DNA from: Massilia sp. YIM B02443
GTDB taxonomy: Bacteria > Pseudomonadota > Gammaproteobacteria > Burkholderiales > Burkholderiaceae_D
Reading direction: 5' to 3'
NCBI RefSeq assembly: GCF_030411955.1
Contig: NZ_JASNRA010000010.1
Location: 124,031-188,030 of the forward strand
Length of the DNA stretch: 64,000 nucleotides
Position numbers and translations under genes: made by a program. Shown piece after piece: positions 39,606-49,563 of this stretch (positions are counted from its first letter, which is position 1; the number at the start of each line of letters is the position of its first letter). A model generated the notes under the pieces. That model was not told the DNA's origin. It did no database searches and was given only the letters and a program-made list of their open reading frames with translations.

Positions 39606-40433
39606 ATGAATACTCCTGACCAATCCCCTCTCGGCAAATCGTCGGCGTACCAGACCCAGTACGCCCCCGACCTGCTGTTCCCGATCCCGCGCCAGCAAAA
39701 GCGCGACGAGCTCGGCCTGACCGGCACGCTGCCGTTCTTCGGCGTCGACATCTGGAACGCGTATGAACTGTCGTGGCTGAACATGCGCGGCAAGCCGCAG
39801 GTCGCGATCGCGACCGTGACGGCGCCCGCCGATTCGCCGAACATCGTCGAATCGAAGTCCTTCAAGCTGTACCTGAACTCGTTCAACCAGACCCGCCTGG
39901 CCGGCCCCGACGCCCTGCTGGCGCTGCTGCGCGACGATCTGTCGAACGGCTTCGGCGCCCCGGTCCACGTCAGCCTGACCCATCCGGAAGACTACGCCAG
40001 GCTCAAGATGGGCGAACTGGACGGCGTACTGCTGGACCGCCTGGACGTCGAGATCGACCAGTACACCCCCTCGCCCGCGTTGCTCAGCGCCAGCCACGAA
40101 GAAGCGCCGGTCGAGGAAACCCTGGTGTCGCACCTGCTGAAATCGAACTGCCTGGTTACCGGCCAGCCGGACTGGGGCACGGTGCAGATCCGCTACGCCG
40201 GCCCGCAGATCGAGCAGGAAGGCTTGCTGAAATACCTGATCGGCTTCCGCGAACACAACGAGTTTCACGAGCAGTGTGTCGAGCGCATCTTCATGGACGT
40301 GCTGCGCCAGTGCAAGCCGAGCCAGCTGGCGGTGTATGCCCGCTACACCCGGCGCGGCGGCCTCGACATCAATCCATGGCGCGCCAACTTCAGCACCCAA
40401 AAACCGTCCAACCTGCGTGGCGCGCGCCAGTAA
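39606..40433 (+). CDS. queF: NADPH-dependent 7-cyano-7-deazaguanine reductase
   Basis: Reduces preQ0 to preQ1 in queuosine synthesis. The 275-residue length is the long, proteobacterial (two-domain) QueF. NFxQTR-like FNQTR and the QueF segment [12 protein letters not shown] are present; the catalytic Cys182 lies in [12 protein letters not shown], and [13 protein letters not shown] is the substrate/NADPH region. Start at [10 protein letters not shown] (a TTG one codon earlier is not needed). Lies 12 bases after ilvA; a small GGGGC-ATAA-GCCCC hairpin spans the ilvA stop. Confidence 0.95.
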   Translation: MNTPDQSPLGKSSAYQTQYAPDLLFPIPRQQKRDELGLTGTLPFFGVDIWNAYELSWLNMRGKPQVAIATVTAPADSPNIVESKSFKLYLNSFNQTRLAGPDALLALLRDDLSNGFGAPVHVSLTHPEDYARLKMGELDGVLLDRLDVEIDQYTPSPALLSASHEEAPVEETLVSHLLKSNCLVTGQPDWGTVQIRYAGPQIEQEGLLKYLIGFREHNEFHEQCVERIFMDVLRQCKPSQLAVYARYTRRGGLDINPWRANFSTQKPSNLRGARQ

Positions 40434-40798
40434 ATATCGGTTCCGGGGCAGGATACGGCTGAGCGGCTGTGCCTTTTTGGCGACAGCAGCCAGCCGCGCG
40501 CGGTTCCGGAACGGGCCGTGCCATACTGGCCGTCCTGCTCACAACTTGAGCACCGTGCGTGCAAAAATCGGAGAATTCGCCACCGGGCAAGCAATCGCAG
40601 GCCTGCGCCGCGAATTCATTCTAGAAATTGCGTGACGAAATAGATGAGCATCATTGGCTTTTCTGCCATGTTTGGCCGGGTGCCGGAAGCCTGTCCGGCG
40701 AGGACGGCAAACTGTCGCGAATTCGAGTGTCTCGGGCCGGAAACAGGCCTATAATCCGTGCTCGCTAGCACTCCCACTAGTGCATCGCACCACATGTC
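40434..40798. other. 365-base intergenic region before ptsN
   Basis: Holds the ptsN promoter region: a perfect TATAAT at 40750-40755 with no good -35 box. The rest shows no convincing gene; the short open frames are not coding-like and no RNA family is recognised. Confidence 0.5.
40750..40755 (+). promoter_or_regulatory. -10 box of the ptsN-hprK-rapZ operon
   Basis: TATAAT 44 bases before the ptsN ATG; the -35 region is poor, so an activator may help. Confidence 0.4.
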
Positions 40799-41281
40799 AT
40801 GACGAATCTTAGCAAAATCCTTTCGCTCGAAAATGTGCAGCTCGACATCGAAGTATCGAGCAAGAAACGCGCTTTCGAGCAGGCCGGACTGATCTTCGAA
40901 AACAACTGCGGCATCGCCCGCTCGACCGTGTCGGACAACCTGTTCGCACGCGAGCGGCTCGGCTCCACCGGGCTCGGCCACGGCGTGGCCGTGCCGCACG
41001 GCCGCATCAAGGGCAGCAAGAGCCTGAAGGCGCCACTGGCCGCCTTCGTGCGCCTGAAGGAAGCGATTCCGTTCGAGTCGCCCGACGGCCAACCGGTGAG
41101 CCTGCTGTTCTTCCTGCTGATCCCGGACCACGTCACCCAGCAGCACCTGGAGATCCTGTCCGAGATCGCCGAGCTGTTCTCGGACGAGGCGGTGCGTACG
41201 GCCTTGTCGAACGACACCGATCCGAAGTCGGTGCACGAGCGCATCATCAACTGGCAACCCAGCCTGCAAGCCCTGGGTTAA
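40799..41281 (+). CDS. ptsN: nitrogen PTS enzyme IIA (EIIA-Ntr)
   Basis: Regulatory phosphocarrier that receives phosphate from NPr and controls potassium and nitrogen/carbon responses. The 160 residues form one EIIA domain; the phosphorylated His67 lies in [16 protein letters not shown] start within CACATGTCATGACG; no strong ribosome-binding site. First gene of ptsN-hprK-rapZ. In most relatives this trio directly follows rpoN-hpf; here those lie on the opposite strand 4 kb away. Confidence 0.95.
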   Translation: MTNLSKILSLENVQLDIEVSSKKRAFEQAGLIFENNCGIARSTVSDNLFARERLGSTGLGHGVAVPHGRIKGSKSLKAPLAAFVRLKEAIPFESPDGQPVSLLFFLLIPDHVTQQHLEILSEIAELFSDEAVRTALSNDTDPKSVHERIINWQPSLQALG

Positions 41282-41324
41282 ACTGTCTGCTCGGCAATTA
41301 AGCCGCGCTTCCAACGACAACGCC

Positions 41325-42260
41325 ATGCTGCAGACTCCGCTGACCATCCAACGGCTGTACGACGACAATCGCGACAGCCTGCAACTCGGCTGGTTCGCGG
41401 GTTTCCCCGGCGGCGAACGCCAGATCGCCGGCGACGCCGCGTCGGCCGCGGACCAGGTCGGCCACCTGAACCTGATCCACCCGGGCCGCATCCAGGTGTT
41501 CGGCCACCAGGAGCTGAACTATTACCACCGTCTGAAGTCGAATTCGCGCACCCACGTGATCGGCGAGTTGATCGGTGGCGGCCCGCCGGCGCTGATCATT
41601 GCACAAGGCCTGGAAACCCCGCCCGACATCCTCGCCATCTGCGACGAGCAGAACATTCCGCTGTTCTCCACTCCGCTGCCGGCGGCGCAGGTGATCGACT
41701 TCCTGCGCGTCTACCTGTCCAAGAAACTGGCGCAGCGCGTCATCCTGCACGGCGTGTTCATGGACGTGCTCGGCGTCGGCGTCTTGATCACGGGCGACTC
41801 CGGCCTGGGAAAAAGCGAGCTGGGCCTGGAGCTGATCTCGCGCTCGCACGGCCTGGTGGCCGACGACGCGGTCGAGTTCTCGCGCATCGCCCCGAATATG
41901 ATCGAAGGCCGCTGCCCGCCGCTGCTGCAGAACCTGCTCGAAGTGCGCGGCCTGGGCCTGCTCGACATCAAGGCGATCTTTGGCGAGACGGCGGTGCGGC
42001 GCAAGATGCGCCTGAAGCTGATCGTGCACCTGGTCAAGCGCGGCGCCATGGATGAAGAAGTCGAGCGCCTGCCCTTCCACTTCCCGACCGAGGACGTACT
42101 CGGCTTGCCGATCCGCAAGGTCGTGATCCCGGTGGCGGCCGGCCGCAACATCGCGGTGCTGCTCGAGGCCGCGGTGCGCAATACCATCCTGCAACTGCGC
42201 GGCATCGACACGCTGCAGGAATTCATGGAACGCCAGCGCCAGGCGATGAGTTCGGATTAA
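41325..42260 (+). CDS. hprK: HPr kinase/phosphorylase
   Basis: Phosphorylates and dephosphorylates HPr on a Ser, linking energy state to the PTS. The 311 residues contain the Walker A loop [14 protein letters not shown] (about residue 155) and the family signature [14 protein letters not shown] (about 215). N-terminal DUF-like domain precedes. Between ptsN and rapZ, its usual place in betaproteobacteria. Confidence 0.95.
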   Translation: MLQTPLTIQRLYDDNRDSLQLGWFAGFPGGERQIAGDAASAADQVGHLNLIHPGRIQVFGHQELNYYHRLKSNSRTHVIGELIGGGPPALIIAQGLETPPDILAICDEQNIPLFSTPLPAAQVIDFLRVYLSKKLAQRVILHGVFMDVLGVGVLITGDSGLGKSELGLELISRSHGLVADDAVEFSRIAPNMIEGRCPPLLQNLLEVRGLGLLDIKAIFGETAVRRKMRLKLIVHLVKRGAMDEEVERLPFHFPTEDVLGLPIRKVVIPVAAGRNIAVLLEAAVRNTILQLRGIDTLQEFMERQRQAMSSD

Positions 42261-42347
42261 GACCTGGCGGTTCCGTCGCAGATGACGACCCGCTGTTGAG
42301 GCGACACAAGGTATATTTGACGTAACGCTTGCGGTATCATTCGCACC

Positions 42348-43226
42348 ATGCAAATCGTCCTCATTACCGGTATCTCCGGCTCGGGCAAATCGGTTGCCCT
42401 GAACGTCCTGGAAGACGCAGGCTACTACTGCGTCGACAACCTGCCGCCGGGCCTGCTGACGGCCCTGGTCAATACGGTGAACGAGACCGGCACCGGCAAG
42501 ATCGCGGTGGCGGTCGACGCGCGCAGCGCCGAATCGCTGGTGGAACTGCCGGTGAGCGTGCGCCGCCTGCGCGAGGACGGGCATGCGGTAAAGGTGATGT
42601 TCCTGACCTCGAGCACCCACTCGCTGGTGGCGCGCTTCTCGGAAACCCGGCGCAGCCACCCGCTGTCGCACGAGCTGCGCCCGGGCGAGAATCCGGCCTC
42701 GCGCCGCACCCTGATCGAATGCATCGCCGAGGAACGCGAGCGCCTGTCGGCGATCGAAAACCTGGGCCACGTGATCGACACCTCGGAACTGTCGGCCAAT
42801 AAACTGCGCGCCTGGATCAAGGAACTGGCCGAACTGGCGCATGCGCCATTGACGCTGTTCTTCGAATCGTTTGCGTTCAAGGTCGGCGTGCCGCTCGACG
42901 CCGACTTCGTGTTCGACGTGCGCGCGATCCCGAACCCGTACTACGACCTGGCGCTGCGCCCGCTGACCGGCAGGGACGGCCCGGTGATCGCCTTCCTCGA
43001 CGCCCAGCCGAGCGCGGCCGAGATGCTGGAAGACATCCGCAGCTTCGTCGCCAAGTGGCTGCCGTCGTTCAAGACCGACAACCGCAGCTACCTGACGGTG
43101 GCGGTCGGCTGCACCGGCGGCCAGCACCGCTCGGTGTACATGGCCGAGCGCCTCGGCGCCTATTTCGGCGAATCCGAGCGGGTGATCGTGCGGCATCGGG
43201 AGCAGCCGAAGCATCAGGCTGGCTGA
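42348..43226 (+). CDS. rapZ: RNase adapter protein RapZ
   Basis: P-loop protein that in E. coli guides RNase E to the GlmZ small RNA; also binds nucleotide and amino-sugar signals. The 292 residues begin [18 protein letters not shown] (P-loop 8-15), with [13 protein letters not shown] and the C-terminal [16 protein letters not shown] typical of the family. Last gene of the rightward operon; the next gene faces it. Confidence 0.94.
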   Translation: MQIVLITGISGSGKSVALNVLEDAGYYCVDNLPPGLLTALVNTVNETGTGKIAVAVDARSAESLVELPVSVRRLREDGHAVKVMFLTSSTHSLVARFSETRRSHPLSHELRPGENPASRRTLIECIAEERERLSAIENLGHVIDTSELSANKLRAWIKELAELAHAPLTLFFESFAFKVGVPLDADFVFDVRAIPNPYYDLALRPLTGRDGPVIAFLDAQPSAAEMLEDIRSFVAKWLPSFKTDNRSYLTVAVGCTGGQHRSVYMAERLGAYFGESERVIVRHREQPKHQAG

Positions 43227-43276
43227 GTCGTTTCACGCGGCGCTCCCGCGCGGCTCGCCCTCCCGGATCAGCTGGC

Positions 43277-44362
43277 TCAGCGCAGCAGCGGCGCCGCATC
43301 CACCACCCGCACGTCGTGCATCTGATGCAGATAGGCTTCCAGGTATCCCTTGTGCGAGGCGCCGACGATCACCAGCATGCGCTCGCCCGGGCGCGTGCCC
43401 ATCGCGTCGCGGATGTTCGCCGCCATGCGCAGGTTGCGCGTTTCCCAATAGCGCAGGTACTGGCGGCCGAAGCGCTGCGGCGACGGTTCGTTCATGGCGG
43501 CGCCGAAGTCGCTGCGGAAAATGAGTTCGCCTTGGCCAGGTGCATTGTCCTCGCGATACAGCTGCAGCAGGCCGTCGGGACTGTCGAGCCGCGCGTACGA
43601 CACCTTGTCGGCATCGAAGCGCTGTTTGGTGGCCGGGTTGTCCCAGGCTTTCGCCAGCGCGTCGCCAAACGCCTTGCGGTCTTCCATCGCACTGTCGGCG
43701 GTATGGTCGTCCATCGGGAACAGGCGTTCGTGGCCGAGCCGCGCGGCCAGGCGCGCGCCGATCATCAGGCTTTCGTCGGGACGCGTCTCCAGCGCCTGCA
43801 ACTGCGCGACCAGCGCCGCGTCCAGTCCGTCGCCGGTGCGCCGTTCGGCGGCCGGCAGGCGCAGCCATTGCACCAGCGCCGAGCCGCGCTCGCCGCCGGC
43901 CAGGAACACGGCCGCCAGGCGGCGGCGCTGGACGGCGCTTGGCGCTTGCGGCCAGCTGGCCAGCATCGTTTCGGCCTCGGTGGCCGCCTGCATCACGTCG
44001 AGCCCGGTGGCGGTGCGCGCCGCCGTGGTGTCGTGGCAATAGGGATCCATGCTGTCGCGGTAGCGGCGCGGATTCTGGCGCATGAATTCGCATTGCACGC
44101 CGGACAGCGACTCGATCGCGATCGCGTGCGGCTGCCAGCGCGCCAGGCGGTCGATCACGGACTGTATGGCGGCGGGACGCACGGCGGCAGGCTGCAGGTC
44201 CTTCGGCAATTGCGACAGATGGGGCGAACCGAGCACCAGCACTTCGCTCAGGGGCCCGGCAACCGGCCCTTTCAGGCGCGATGGATCGAAATCGGGCCGG
44301 TAGTCCTGCGCCGCCGCGGCGCCGCACAGGGTCATCGAGACCAGCAAGTGTATCCAGCGCAT
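43277..44362 (-). CDS. exported DUF5694-like protein (TraB/ChaN-like fold)
   Basis: A 361-residue secreted protein. Start at MRWIHLLVSMTLCGAAAAQ, where GAGGA stands eight bases upstream, gives a clean signal peptide. Core motifs VLVLGSPHLSQLP and, near the end, RMLVIVGASHKGYLEAYL fit the DUF5694/TraB-like group, possibly metal-dependent. Function unknown. It lies between the convergent rapZ and the 3-hydroxyisobutyryl-CoA hydrolase gene, within the insertion that separates rpoN-hpf from ptsN. Confidence 0.82.
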   Translation of the reverse strand: MRWIHLLVSMTLCGAAAAQDYRPDFDPSRLKGPVAGPLSEVLVLGSPHLSQLPKDLQPAAVRPAAIQSVIDRLARWQPHAIAIESLSGVQCEFMRQNPRRYRDSMDPYCHDTTAARTATGLDVMQAATEAETMLASWPQAPSAVQRRRLAAVFLAGGERGSALVQWLRLPAAERRTGDGLDAALVAQLQALETRPDESLMIGARLAARLGHERLFPMDDHTADSAMEDRKAFGDALAKAWDNPATKQRFDADKVSYARLDSPDGLLQLYREDNAPGQGELIFRSDFGAAMNEPSPQRFGRQYLRYWETRNLRMAANIRDAMGTRPGERMLVIVGASHKGYLEAYLHQMHDVRVVDAAPLLR

Positions 44363-44449
44363 CGTTCGGGTCCTCATCCGTTCATGAAGGCCCGATGTTC
44401 ACATCCCGTCCATTGGAAGTCACGCGAAAACGGATATGCATGGGGCGCT

Positions 44450-45535
44450 TTATGCGAGCTGCCTGAGCGGATGTGCGTAATCCGGCCACACCGGTTCGAA
44501 GAAGCGTGCCACCATCTCCGGCGTCACGTCGTCCAGCGCCGGCGGATTCCACTGCGGCGCGTTGTCCTTGTCGATCACCAGCGCGCGCACGCCTTCCAGC
44601 ACCTCGCCGTGCTCGAAATTGCGCCGCACCAGCGAACGCTCGAGGCGCAGGCAATCGGCCACGCCAAGCATCGCGCCGCGCTTCAACAGCTCGTGGGTCA
44701 CGCACATCAGCAGGGGCGAACGCTGGCGCATCGCCTTCAGCGCCTTCTGCGCGAACGGCGTGTCGTCGCCTTCGAGCGAAGCCATGATCGCCGCCACCGA
44801 GCCCGCGCCGAAGTGGGCGTCGATCGGCGCGCGCTGCGCCTGCAGTTCGCTCGTGCCGACGTGATCCGCGAACGGCGCGGCGAAGGCGCGGATCGCCGCC
44901 GGCAATGCGGCGCCCGGCGTGGCGTCGATCAGCGCCCCCAACGCCGGCAACTGCTCGGCGGGAACGAACAGGTCGGCCAGTCCGATGTACAGCGCGTCGG
45001 CCGCGCCGATGGTCAGGCCGCTCAAGCCGAGATACATGCCGAGCTGGCCCGGTGCGTGCGACAGGAAATGGCTGCCGCCCACGTCCGGGAACAGGCCGAT
45101 GTTCACCTCCGGCATCGCCATTTTCGTGCGCTCGGTCACGATGCGCAGGCCGCAATCGGGACCGCCCTGGGCGATGCCCATGCCGCCGCCCATGACCACG
45201 CCGTCCATCAATGCGATATACGGTTTCGGATAGAAATGGATCAGGTGGTTCAGCGCGTATTCTTCGGTGAAGAAATCTTCCAGCAGCGCGCTGCCGCCCT
45301 GCAGGCCGGCGCGGCCGACTTCATGGAAGAAGCGGATATCGCCGCCGGCGCACAGCGCTTTTTCGCTGCTGCTCTTGAGCACCACCGCGGCGACCGAGGC
45401 ATCGTCGTGCCAGTCGCGCAGGGTGGCGGCCAGCGTGCGCACCATCTCGAGCGACAGCGAATTCAGGGTCTTGGGACGGTCGAGGGTGATGGTGCCGACG
45501 CCGTTGGCGACGCGGGTCAGGACGTGCTCGGTCAT
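44450..45535 (-). CDS. 3-hydroxyisobutyryl-CoA hydrolase / enoyl-CoA hydratase family
   Basis: Crotonase-fold enzyme of about 361 residues; the length and the C-terminal extension point to 3-hydroxyisobutyryl-CoA hydrolase of valine breakdown rather than a short enoyl-CoA hydratase. Key segments: ALCAGGDIRFF, YIALMDGVVMGGGMGIAQG (oxyanion hole), AMPEVNIGLFPDVGGSHFL (catalytic Glu region). Start at MTEHVLTRV with GGAATTC upstream; four codons earlier is a second ATG. No valine-pathway neighbours are seen, so substrate is inferred from family only. Confidence 0.87.
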   Translation of the reverse strand: MTEHVLTRVANGVGTITLDRPKTLNSLSLEMVRTLAATLRDWHDDASVAAVVLKSSSEKALCAGGDIRFFHEVGRAGLQGGSALLEDFFTEEYALNHLIHFYPKPYIALMDGVVMGGGMGIAQGGPDCGLRIVTERTKMAMPEVNIGLFPDVGGSHFLSHAPGQLGMYLGLSGLTIGAADALYIGLADLFVPAEQLPALGALIDATPGAALPAAIRAFAAPFADHVGTSELQAQRAPIDAHFGAGSVAAIMASLEGDDTPFAQKALKAMRQRSPLLMCVTHELLKRGAMLGVADCLRLERSLVRRNFEHGEVLEGVRALVIDKDNAPQWNPPALDDVTPEMVARFFEPVWPDYAHPLRQLA

Positions 45536-45611
45536 GATGAATTCCATGGCAAGAAAGCATGCATTCTACCGAACGCGCCACGCCACGAAAACGTCTCACG
45601 CACAACGCAAA

Positions 45612-45635
45612 AAGGGCGTCCCAGTGGACGCCCTT
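45612..45635 (-). terminator. intrinsic terminator of the rpoN-hpf unit
   Basis: On the minus strand AAGGGCGTCC-loop-GGACGCCCTT (10-bp perfect stem, 4-base loop) is followed by TTTGCG, about 35 bases after the hpf stop. Confidence 0.8.
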
Positions 45636-45669
45636 AGCTAGGGTGCCTCTACGTCTGATTGCCCGGCAA

Positions 45670-46023
45670 TCAGACCGCAGCGGCGTCGCCGTTTTCCGGC
45701 AGGCGTTTGATCGCCGTACGACTATGGTCCTGCAGCATCTGTTTGTGCTTCAGGATCTGTCTATCCAGTTTATCCATCAGGGTGTCGATCGCGGCGTACA
45801 GGTCTTGCGCGACACTGGCCACGTGCAGGGTCTTGCCAGACACCTGGACATTGATTTCAGCTTTCTGCCTTTTTTCTTTTTCAGTGAGGTTATCGACTGC
45901 CAGGAACACGTGCGTGTCGATGACCTGGTCGAAATGGCGAATAATGCGCTCGAGCTTATTCTGAACGTATTCACGGATCGCTGGGGTAACTTCGAGATGG
46001 TGACCGCTGATTGTGAGGTTCAT
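45670..46023 (-). CDS. hpf: ribosome hibernation promoting factor, short form
   Basis: Binds the 30S decoding centre and promotes ribosome dimers in stationary phase. The 117 residues begin MNLTISGHHLEVTPAIREYV, the usual HPF start, with AAGGAG upstream; the single alpha/beta domain is complete and there is no long C-terminal dimerisation domain, so it is the short form. Directly downstream of rpoN on the same strand. Confidence 0.94.
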   Translation of the reverse strand: MNLTISGHHLEVTPAIREYVQNKLERIIRHFDQVIDTHVFLAVDNLTEKEKRQKAEINVQVSGKTLHVASVAQDLYAAIDTLMDKLDRQILKHKQMLQDHSRTAIKRLPENGDAAAV

Positions 46024-46098
46024 ACACACTCCTTTGAAGATGTCGCGCCGCGTGGAATCACACCGGCATGACAAGCACGTGGGGTGTGTGCGGCGCTG

Positions 46099-47568
46099 TT
46101 ACAAGGCTTTGCGGAGACTGACGGGGGGAATCTTGAGCGCTTCGCGGTATTTGGCGACCGTCCTGCGCGCAATGACCATGCCTTGTTCCCCGAGCATCTC
46201 CGCGATCTTGCTATCGGATAATGGATTCCTAGGGTCTTCTGCTCCTGTCAATTGCGCGATGAGCGCGCGGATCGCCGTCGAGGATGCTTCTCCTCCCGCC
46301 TCGGTGGCGACGTGGCTGCCGAAGAAGTATTTCAGCTCAAACATGCCGTGCGGGGTCAGCATGTACTTCTGCGTTGTGACACGAGAAATTGTGCTCTCGT
46401 GTAGACCTAGTGTATCAGCAATCTCGCGCAAGACAAGGGGGCGCATGGCAACCGCGCCGTGCGAGAAAAAGTTGCGCTGGCGCTCGACAATCGCCTCGGC
46501 CACACGCAGGATCGTGTCGAAACGCTGGCGCATGTTCTTGATGAGCCACTTCGCTTCTTGCAATTGCGCGCCCATCTGGCTCTCGCTCTTGCCCTGCTTC
46601 AGCAAGCCCGCGTATAAACTGTTTACACGCAATCGCGGCATCACGTCCGGGTTCAGCGTCACCGCCCAGCCGTTCTTGGCACGGCGCACGATCACGTCCG
46701 GCACCACGTAGTCCGACACGTTCGACGCGAACGCCGCGCCCGGGTGCGGATTACACTGGCGCACCACGGCCTGCACGTCGCGCAGGTCGTCGTCGTCGCA
46801 GTCGAGCGCCTTTTTCAGCTTGCTGTATTCGCGCTGCGCGAACCAGCTCAGGTAGCCCTCGACGATCTGCAGCGCCATGCGCCGCGTCACCAGCGGCACG
46901 CCGGGCAGGCGCCGGATCTGCAGCGCCAGGCACTCGGCCGCGCTGCGCGCGCCCACGCCCACCGGGTCCATGCTCTGCACCAGCGCCAGCGCGCAGCGCA
47001 GTTCGTCCATCTCTATTTCGAGTTCCTCCGGCAGCCGTGCGTGGATATCGTCGAGCGGCTCTTCCAGGTAGCCGTTGTCGTCGAGCGCGTCGATCACCAG
47101 TTCGGCCAGCGCGCGGTCGCGCAGCGCCAGTCCGGTAGTCCGCACCTGCTCCATCAGGTGCTCGCGCAACGAGACGGCGCCGGCTTCCAGCTGCGGGCGG
47201 CCGTCCTCGTCGTCGGCGCCGGAAGCCGGGCCGGCGCTGTTCCAGTCGATGTCGTTGTCGGCCCGTTCCGGGCCGCTGTCGAAGCCATCGGCCTCGTTCG
47301 AGGCGCCCTCGCCTTCGGCCGTCTGCTGGCCGGGCGCCGGCGGCGCTTCGCCATTGGCCGGGGCGCTGTTGATGGCGCCGTCGGCCAGCAAACGCACCGA
47401 GCGGTCGAGCGGGTCGTCGAGGCGCTCGAGCAAAGGGTTATCGCTCAGTATCTGCTCGATCTCCTGGTGCAGTTCGAGCGTCGACAGTTGCAGCAATCGG
47501 ATCGACTGCTGCAGCTGCGGGGTCAGCGCCAGGTGCTGCGAAGTGCGGAGTTGCAGGGACTGTTTCAT
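46099..47568 (-). CDS. rpoN: RNA polymerase sigma-54 factor
   Basis: Sigma factor for -24/-12 promoters. The 489 residues have the Gln/Leu-rich region I ([20 protein letters not shown]), an acidic region II (about 45-130), the core-binding region, the HTH ([19 protein letters not shown]) and the RpoN box ([12 protein letters not shown]) at the C-terminus. The set lptB-rpoN-hpf is standard. It is the partner of the activator encoded at 16892-18238. Confidence 0.97.
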   Translation of the reverse strand: MKQSLQLRTSQHLALTPQLQQSIRLLQLSTLELHQEIEQILSDNPLLERLDDPLDRSVRLLADGAINSAPANGEAPPAPGQQTAEGEGASNEADGFDSGPERADNDIDWNSAGPASGADDEDGRPQLEAGAVSLREHLMEQVRTTGLALRDRALAELVIDALDDNGYLEEPLDDIHARLPEELEIEMDELRCALALVQSMDPVGVGARSAAECLALQIRRLPGVPLVTRRMALQIVEGYLSWFAQREYSKLKKALDCDDDDLRDVQAVVRQCNPHPGAAFASNVSDYVVPDVIVRRAKNGWAVTLNPDVMPRLRVNSLYAGLLKQGKSESQMGAQLQEAKWLIKNMRQRFDTILRVAEAIVERQRNFFSHGAVAMRPLVLREIADTLGLHESTISRVTTQKYMLTPHGMFELKYFFGSHVATEAGGEASSTAIRALIAQLTGAEDPRNPLSDSKIAEMLGEQGMVIARRTVAKYREALKIPPVSLRKAL

Positions 47569-47580
47569 CGCGCTGATCGA

Positions 47581-48351
47581 TTACATGCGGAAGTGTTCGC
47601 CCAGGTAGACGCGCCGCACCGATTCGTCCGCGATGATGTCGTCAGGACGTCCCGAAGCCAGCACGGCGCCCTGGTTGATGATGTAGGCGCGGTCGCAGAT
47701 GCCGAGCGTTTCGCGCACGTTGTGGTCGGTGATCAGGACGCCGATCTTGCGCTCCTTCAGGAAGCGCACGATGCGCTGGATCTCGATCACCGCGATCGGG
47801 TCGACGCCGGCGAACGGTTCGTCCAGCAGCACGAAGCGCGGATTGGTCGCCAGCGCGCGCGCGATTTCCACGCGCCGCCGCTCGCCGCCCGACAGCGACA
47901 GCGCCGGGTTCTCGCGCAGCTTCTCGATCTGCAGGTCGGCCAGCAGGGTGTCGAGGCGCTCGTTGATCTGGTCTTTCGTCAGACTCTTGCCGTTGTCCTT
48001 CTGCAGTTCGAGCACGGCGCGGATGTTCTCTTCCACCGTCAGCTTGCGGAACACCGACGCTTCCTGCGGCAGGTACGACAGGCCGAGCACCGCGCGGCGG
48101 TGGATCGGCAGGCTCGAGATGTCGGTGCCGTTGATGTCGATGGTGCCGGCGTCCGACGGCACCAGGCCGACGATCATGTAGAACGAGGTGGTCTTGCCGG
48201 CGCCGTTGGGGCCCAGCAGGCCGACCACTTCGCCGCACTCGACCTGCAGCGAGACGTCGCGCACCACCAGGCGCTTGCCGTAGCTCTTTTGCAGGCCCTT
48301 GACGATCAGGGTGCTGCTGCCGTCCTGCATCGCGCCTGGTACTGCCGTCAT
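47581..48351 (-). CDS. lptB: LPS export ABC transporter ATP-binding protein
   Basis: ATPase of the LptB2FG extractor. The 256 residues show Walker A LGPNGAGKTTSFYM, signature LSGGERRRVEIARAL, Walker B RFVLLDEPFAGVDP and the H-loop ITDHNV. Start at MTAVPGAMQDGSS overlaps the lptA stop by ATGA; an upstream frame is inside lptA. rpoN follows 12 bases later. Confidence 0.96.
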   Translation of the reverse strand: MTAVPGAMQDGSSTLIVKGLQKSYGKRLVVRDVSLQVECGEVVGLLGPNGAGKTTSFYMIVGLVPSDAGTIDINGTDISSLPIHRRAVLGLSYLPQEASVFRKLTVEENIRAVLELQKDNGKSLTKDQINERLDTLLADLQIEKLRENPALSLSGGERRRVEIARALATNPRFVLLDEPFAGVDPIAVIEIQRIVRFLKERKIGVLITDHNVRETLGICDRAYIINQGAVLASGRPDDIIADESVRRVYLGEHFRM

Positions 48352-48896
48352 TGCGCGCCTCCGGTGGCGGTGCGCTTGGGCGACAGGATCAGGGTGCCGC
48401 GCCCGCCCCCGACCTTGCTCTGGCCGCTGGCGTCGTTGCGCACGGCGGCGATTTCCTTGCGGTTGTCGTAGGAGATGAAGGGGCCGGTGATCTGGTTGGT
48501 CATGCGGCTGTTTTCCAGTTCCTTGACCAGCGCGTTCGAATACAGGCGCACCAGCTCGGACCGCTCGTCGTATTCGATGCGTTCGGCCTGGCCTTCGATC
48601 CACAGGTCGGGACCGCCGTCGCGCTTCTGGCGGAAGGTGGTCAGGCGGCCGGCGTTGGCGGTCAGGGTGACGCTCATATAGCCTTCCGGGCTTTCCTTGA
48701 GCAGGGCGCGGTCGGCCTTGAGCACCAGGGTGCCGCGGGTCAGGATCACGTTGCCGGTCAGGATGCGGGTGCCGCTGACTTCATCGACGTCGAGCGTGTC
48801 GTATTCGACGACCGCCTGCTTGAGCGAATCGGCGCGTTCGGCGACTGCCGTCAGCGACAGCAGGGAGAGGAATGCGGCAGCAAATAATTTTTTCAT
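48348..48896 (-). CDS. lptA: LPS transport periplasmic protein LptA
   Basis: Periplasmic bridge protein that carries LPS across the periplasm. The 182 residues have a signal peptide (MKKLFAAAFLSLLSLTAVA) and the OstA-like beta-jellyroll (DEVSGTRILTGNVILTRGT, LKADRALLKESPEGY). Translationally coupled to lptB. A 52-base gap separates it from lptC. Confidence 0.93.
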   Translation of the reverse strand: MKKLFAAAFLSLLSLTAVAERADSLKQAVVEYDTLDVDEVSGTRILTGNVILTRGTLVLKADRALLKESPEGYMSVTLTANAGRLTTFRQKRDGGPDLWIEGQAERIEYDERSELVRLYSNALVKELENSRMTNQITGPFISYDNRKEIAAVRNDASGQSKVGGGRGTLILSPKRTATGGAQ

Positions 48897-48948
48897 GGTG
48901 GATGCTGGTCCTGGGTTAGCACGCGGGGCTGGTTTGAGGTTCGAACGT

Positions 48949-49554
48949 TCAGCGCGGGCGTGGCGGATAGACGATCTGGCCGCGGCTGGAAAGATGCAGC
49001 TGCTGGGTCGCGTTGTTGGCGACCATGCCGGTGCCCTTCACGCTGGAAGCGCCAAGCTGCATCTCGATCGGCTGGTCGGTCTTCAAGATTTCTTCGTCGG
49101 GCAGCACGGTGAGCGCCTGGGTGCGCACGCGCAGCGCTTCGGCGGCGGCGGTCTTGGGGCGCTGCAGGTCGACGTCGCCGATCAGTTCGACCCGATGTTC
49201 TTCGTGATGGATGCGCGCGTTCTTCGCGACTACCGTCATCGGCGGACGCGCCGGATCGACGCCGCGCAGCAGCGGCGCATCGACGTGCGAGACGTCGCCC
49301 TCCGGGATGTGCTCGAGACGCTTGCCCGACAACAGGTAGCTGGGCTGGCCGTTCTCGGTCATGCGCACGAAGGAGAAGTTCTCGACGATGTAATCGGGTT
49401 CGTTCGGCGGGCCGCCCAGCTGCGCGTCCGGATCCGACGCCTGCATCAGCTGCAGCAGCCAGAAGCTGCCGAAGGCGAAGAAGACGCCGAGCACGATCAT
49501 CGCCAGCAGGTTCCAGCGGTGCGCGGTGCGCTTGTTGACGATATGGGTGGCCAT
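48949..49554 (-). CDS. lptC: LPS export system protein LptC
   Basis: Bitopic inner-membrane protein that passes LPS from LptB2FG to LptA. The 201 residues have one N-terminal membrane helix (LLAMIVLGVFFAFGSFWLLQ) and a periplasmic jellyroll (YIVENFSFVRMTENGQPSYL, GDVDLQRPKTAAAEAL). Starts nine bases after kdsC. Confidence 0.9.
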   Translation of the reverse strand: MATHIVNKRTAHRWNLLAMIVLGVFFAFGSFWLLQLMQASDPDAQLGGPPNEPDYIVENFSFVRMTENGQPSYLLSGKRLEHIPEGDVSHVDAPLLRGVDPARPPMTVVAKNARIHHEEHRVELIGDVDLQRPKTAAAEALRVRTQALTVLPDEEILKTDQPIEMQLGASSVKGTGMVANNATQQLHLSSRGQIVYPPRPR

Positions 49555-49563
49555 CGCTTGCCC

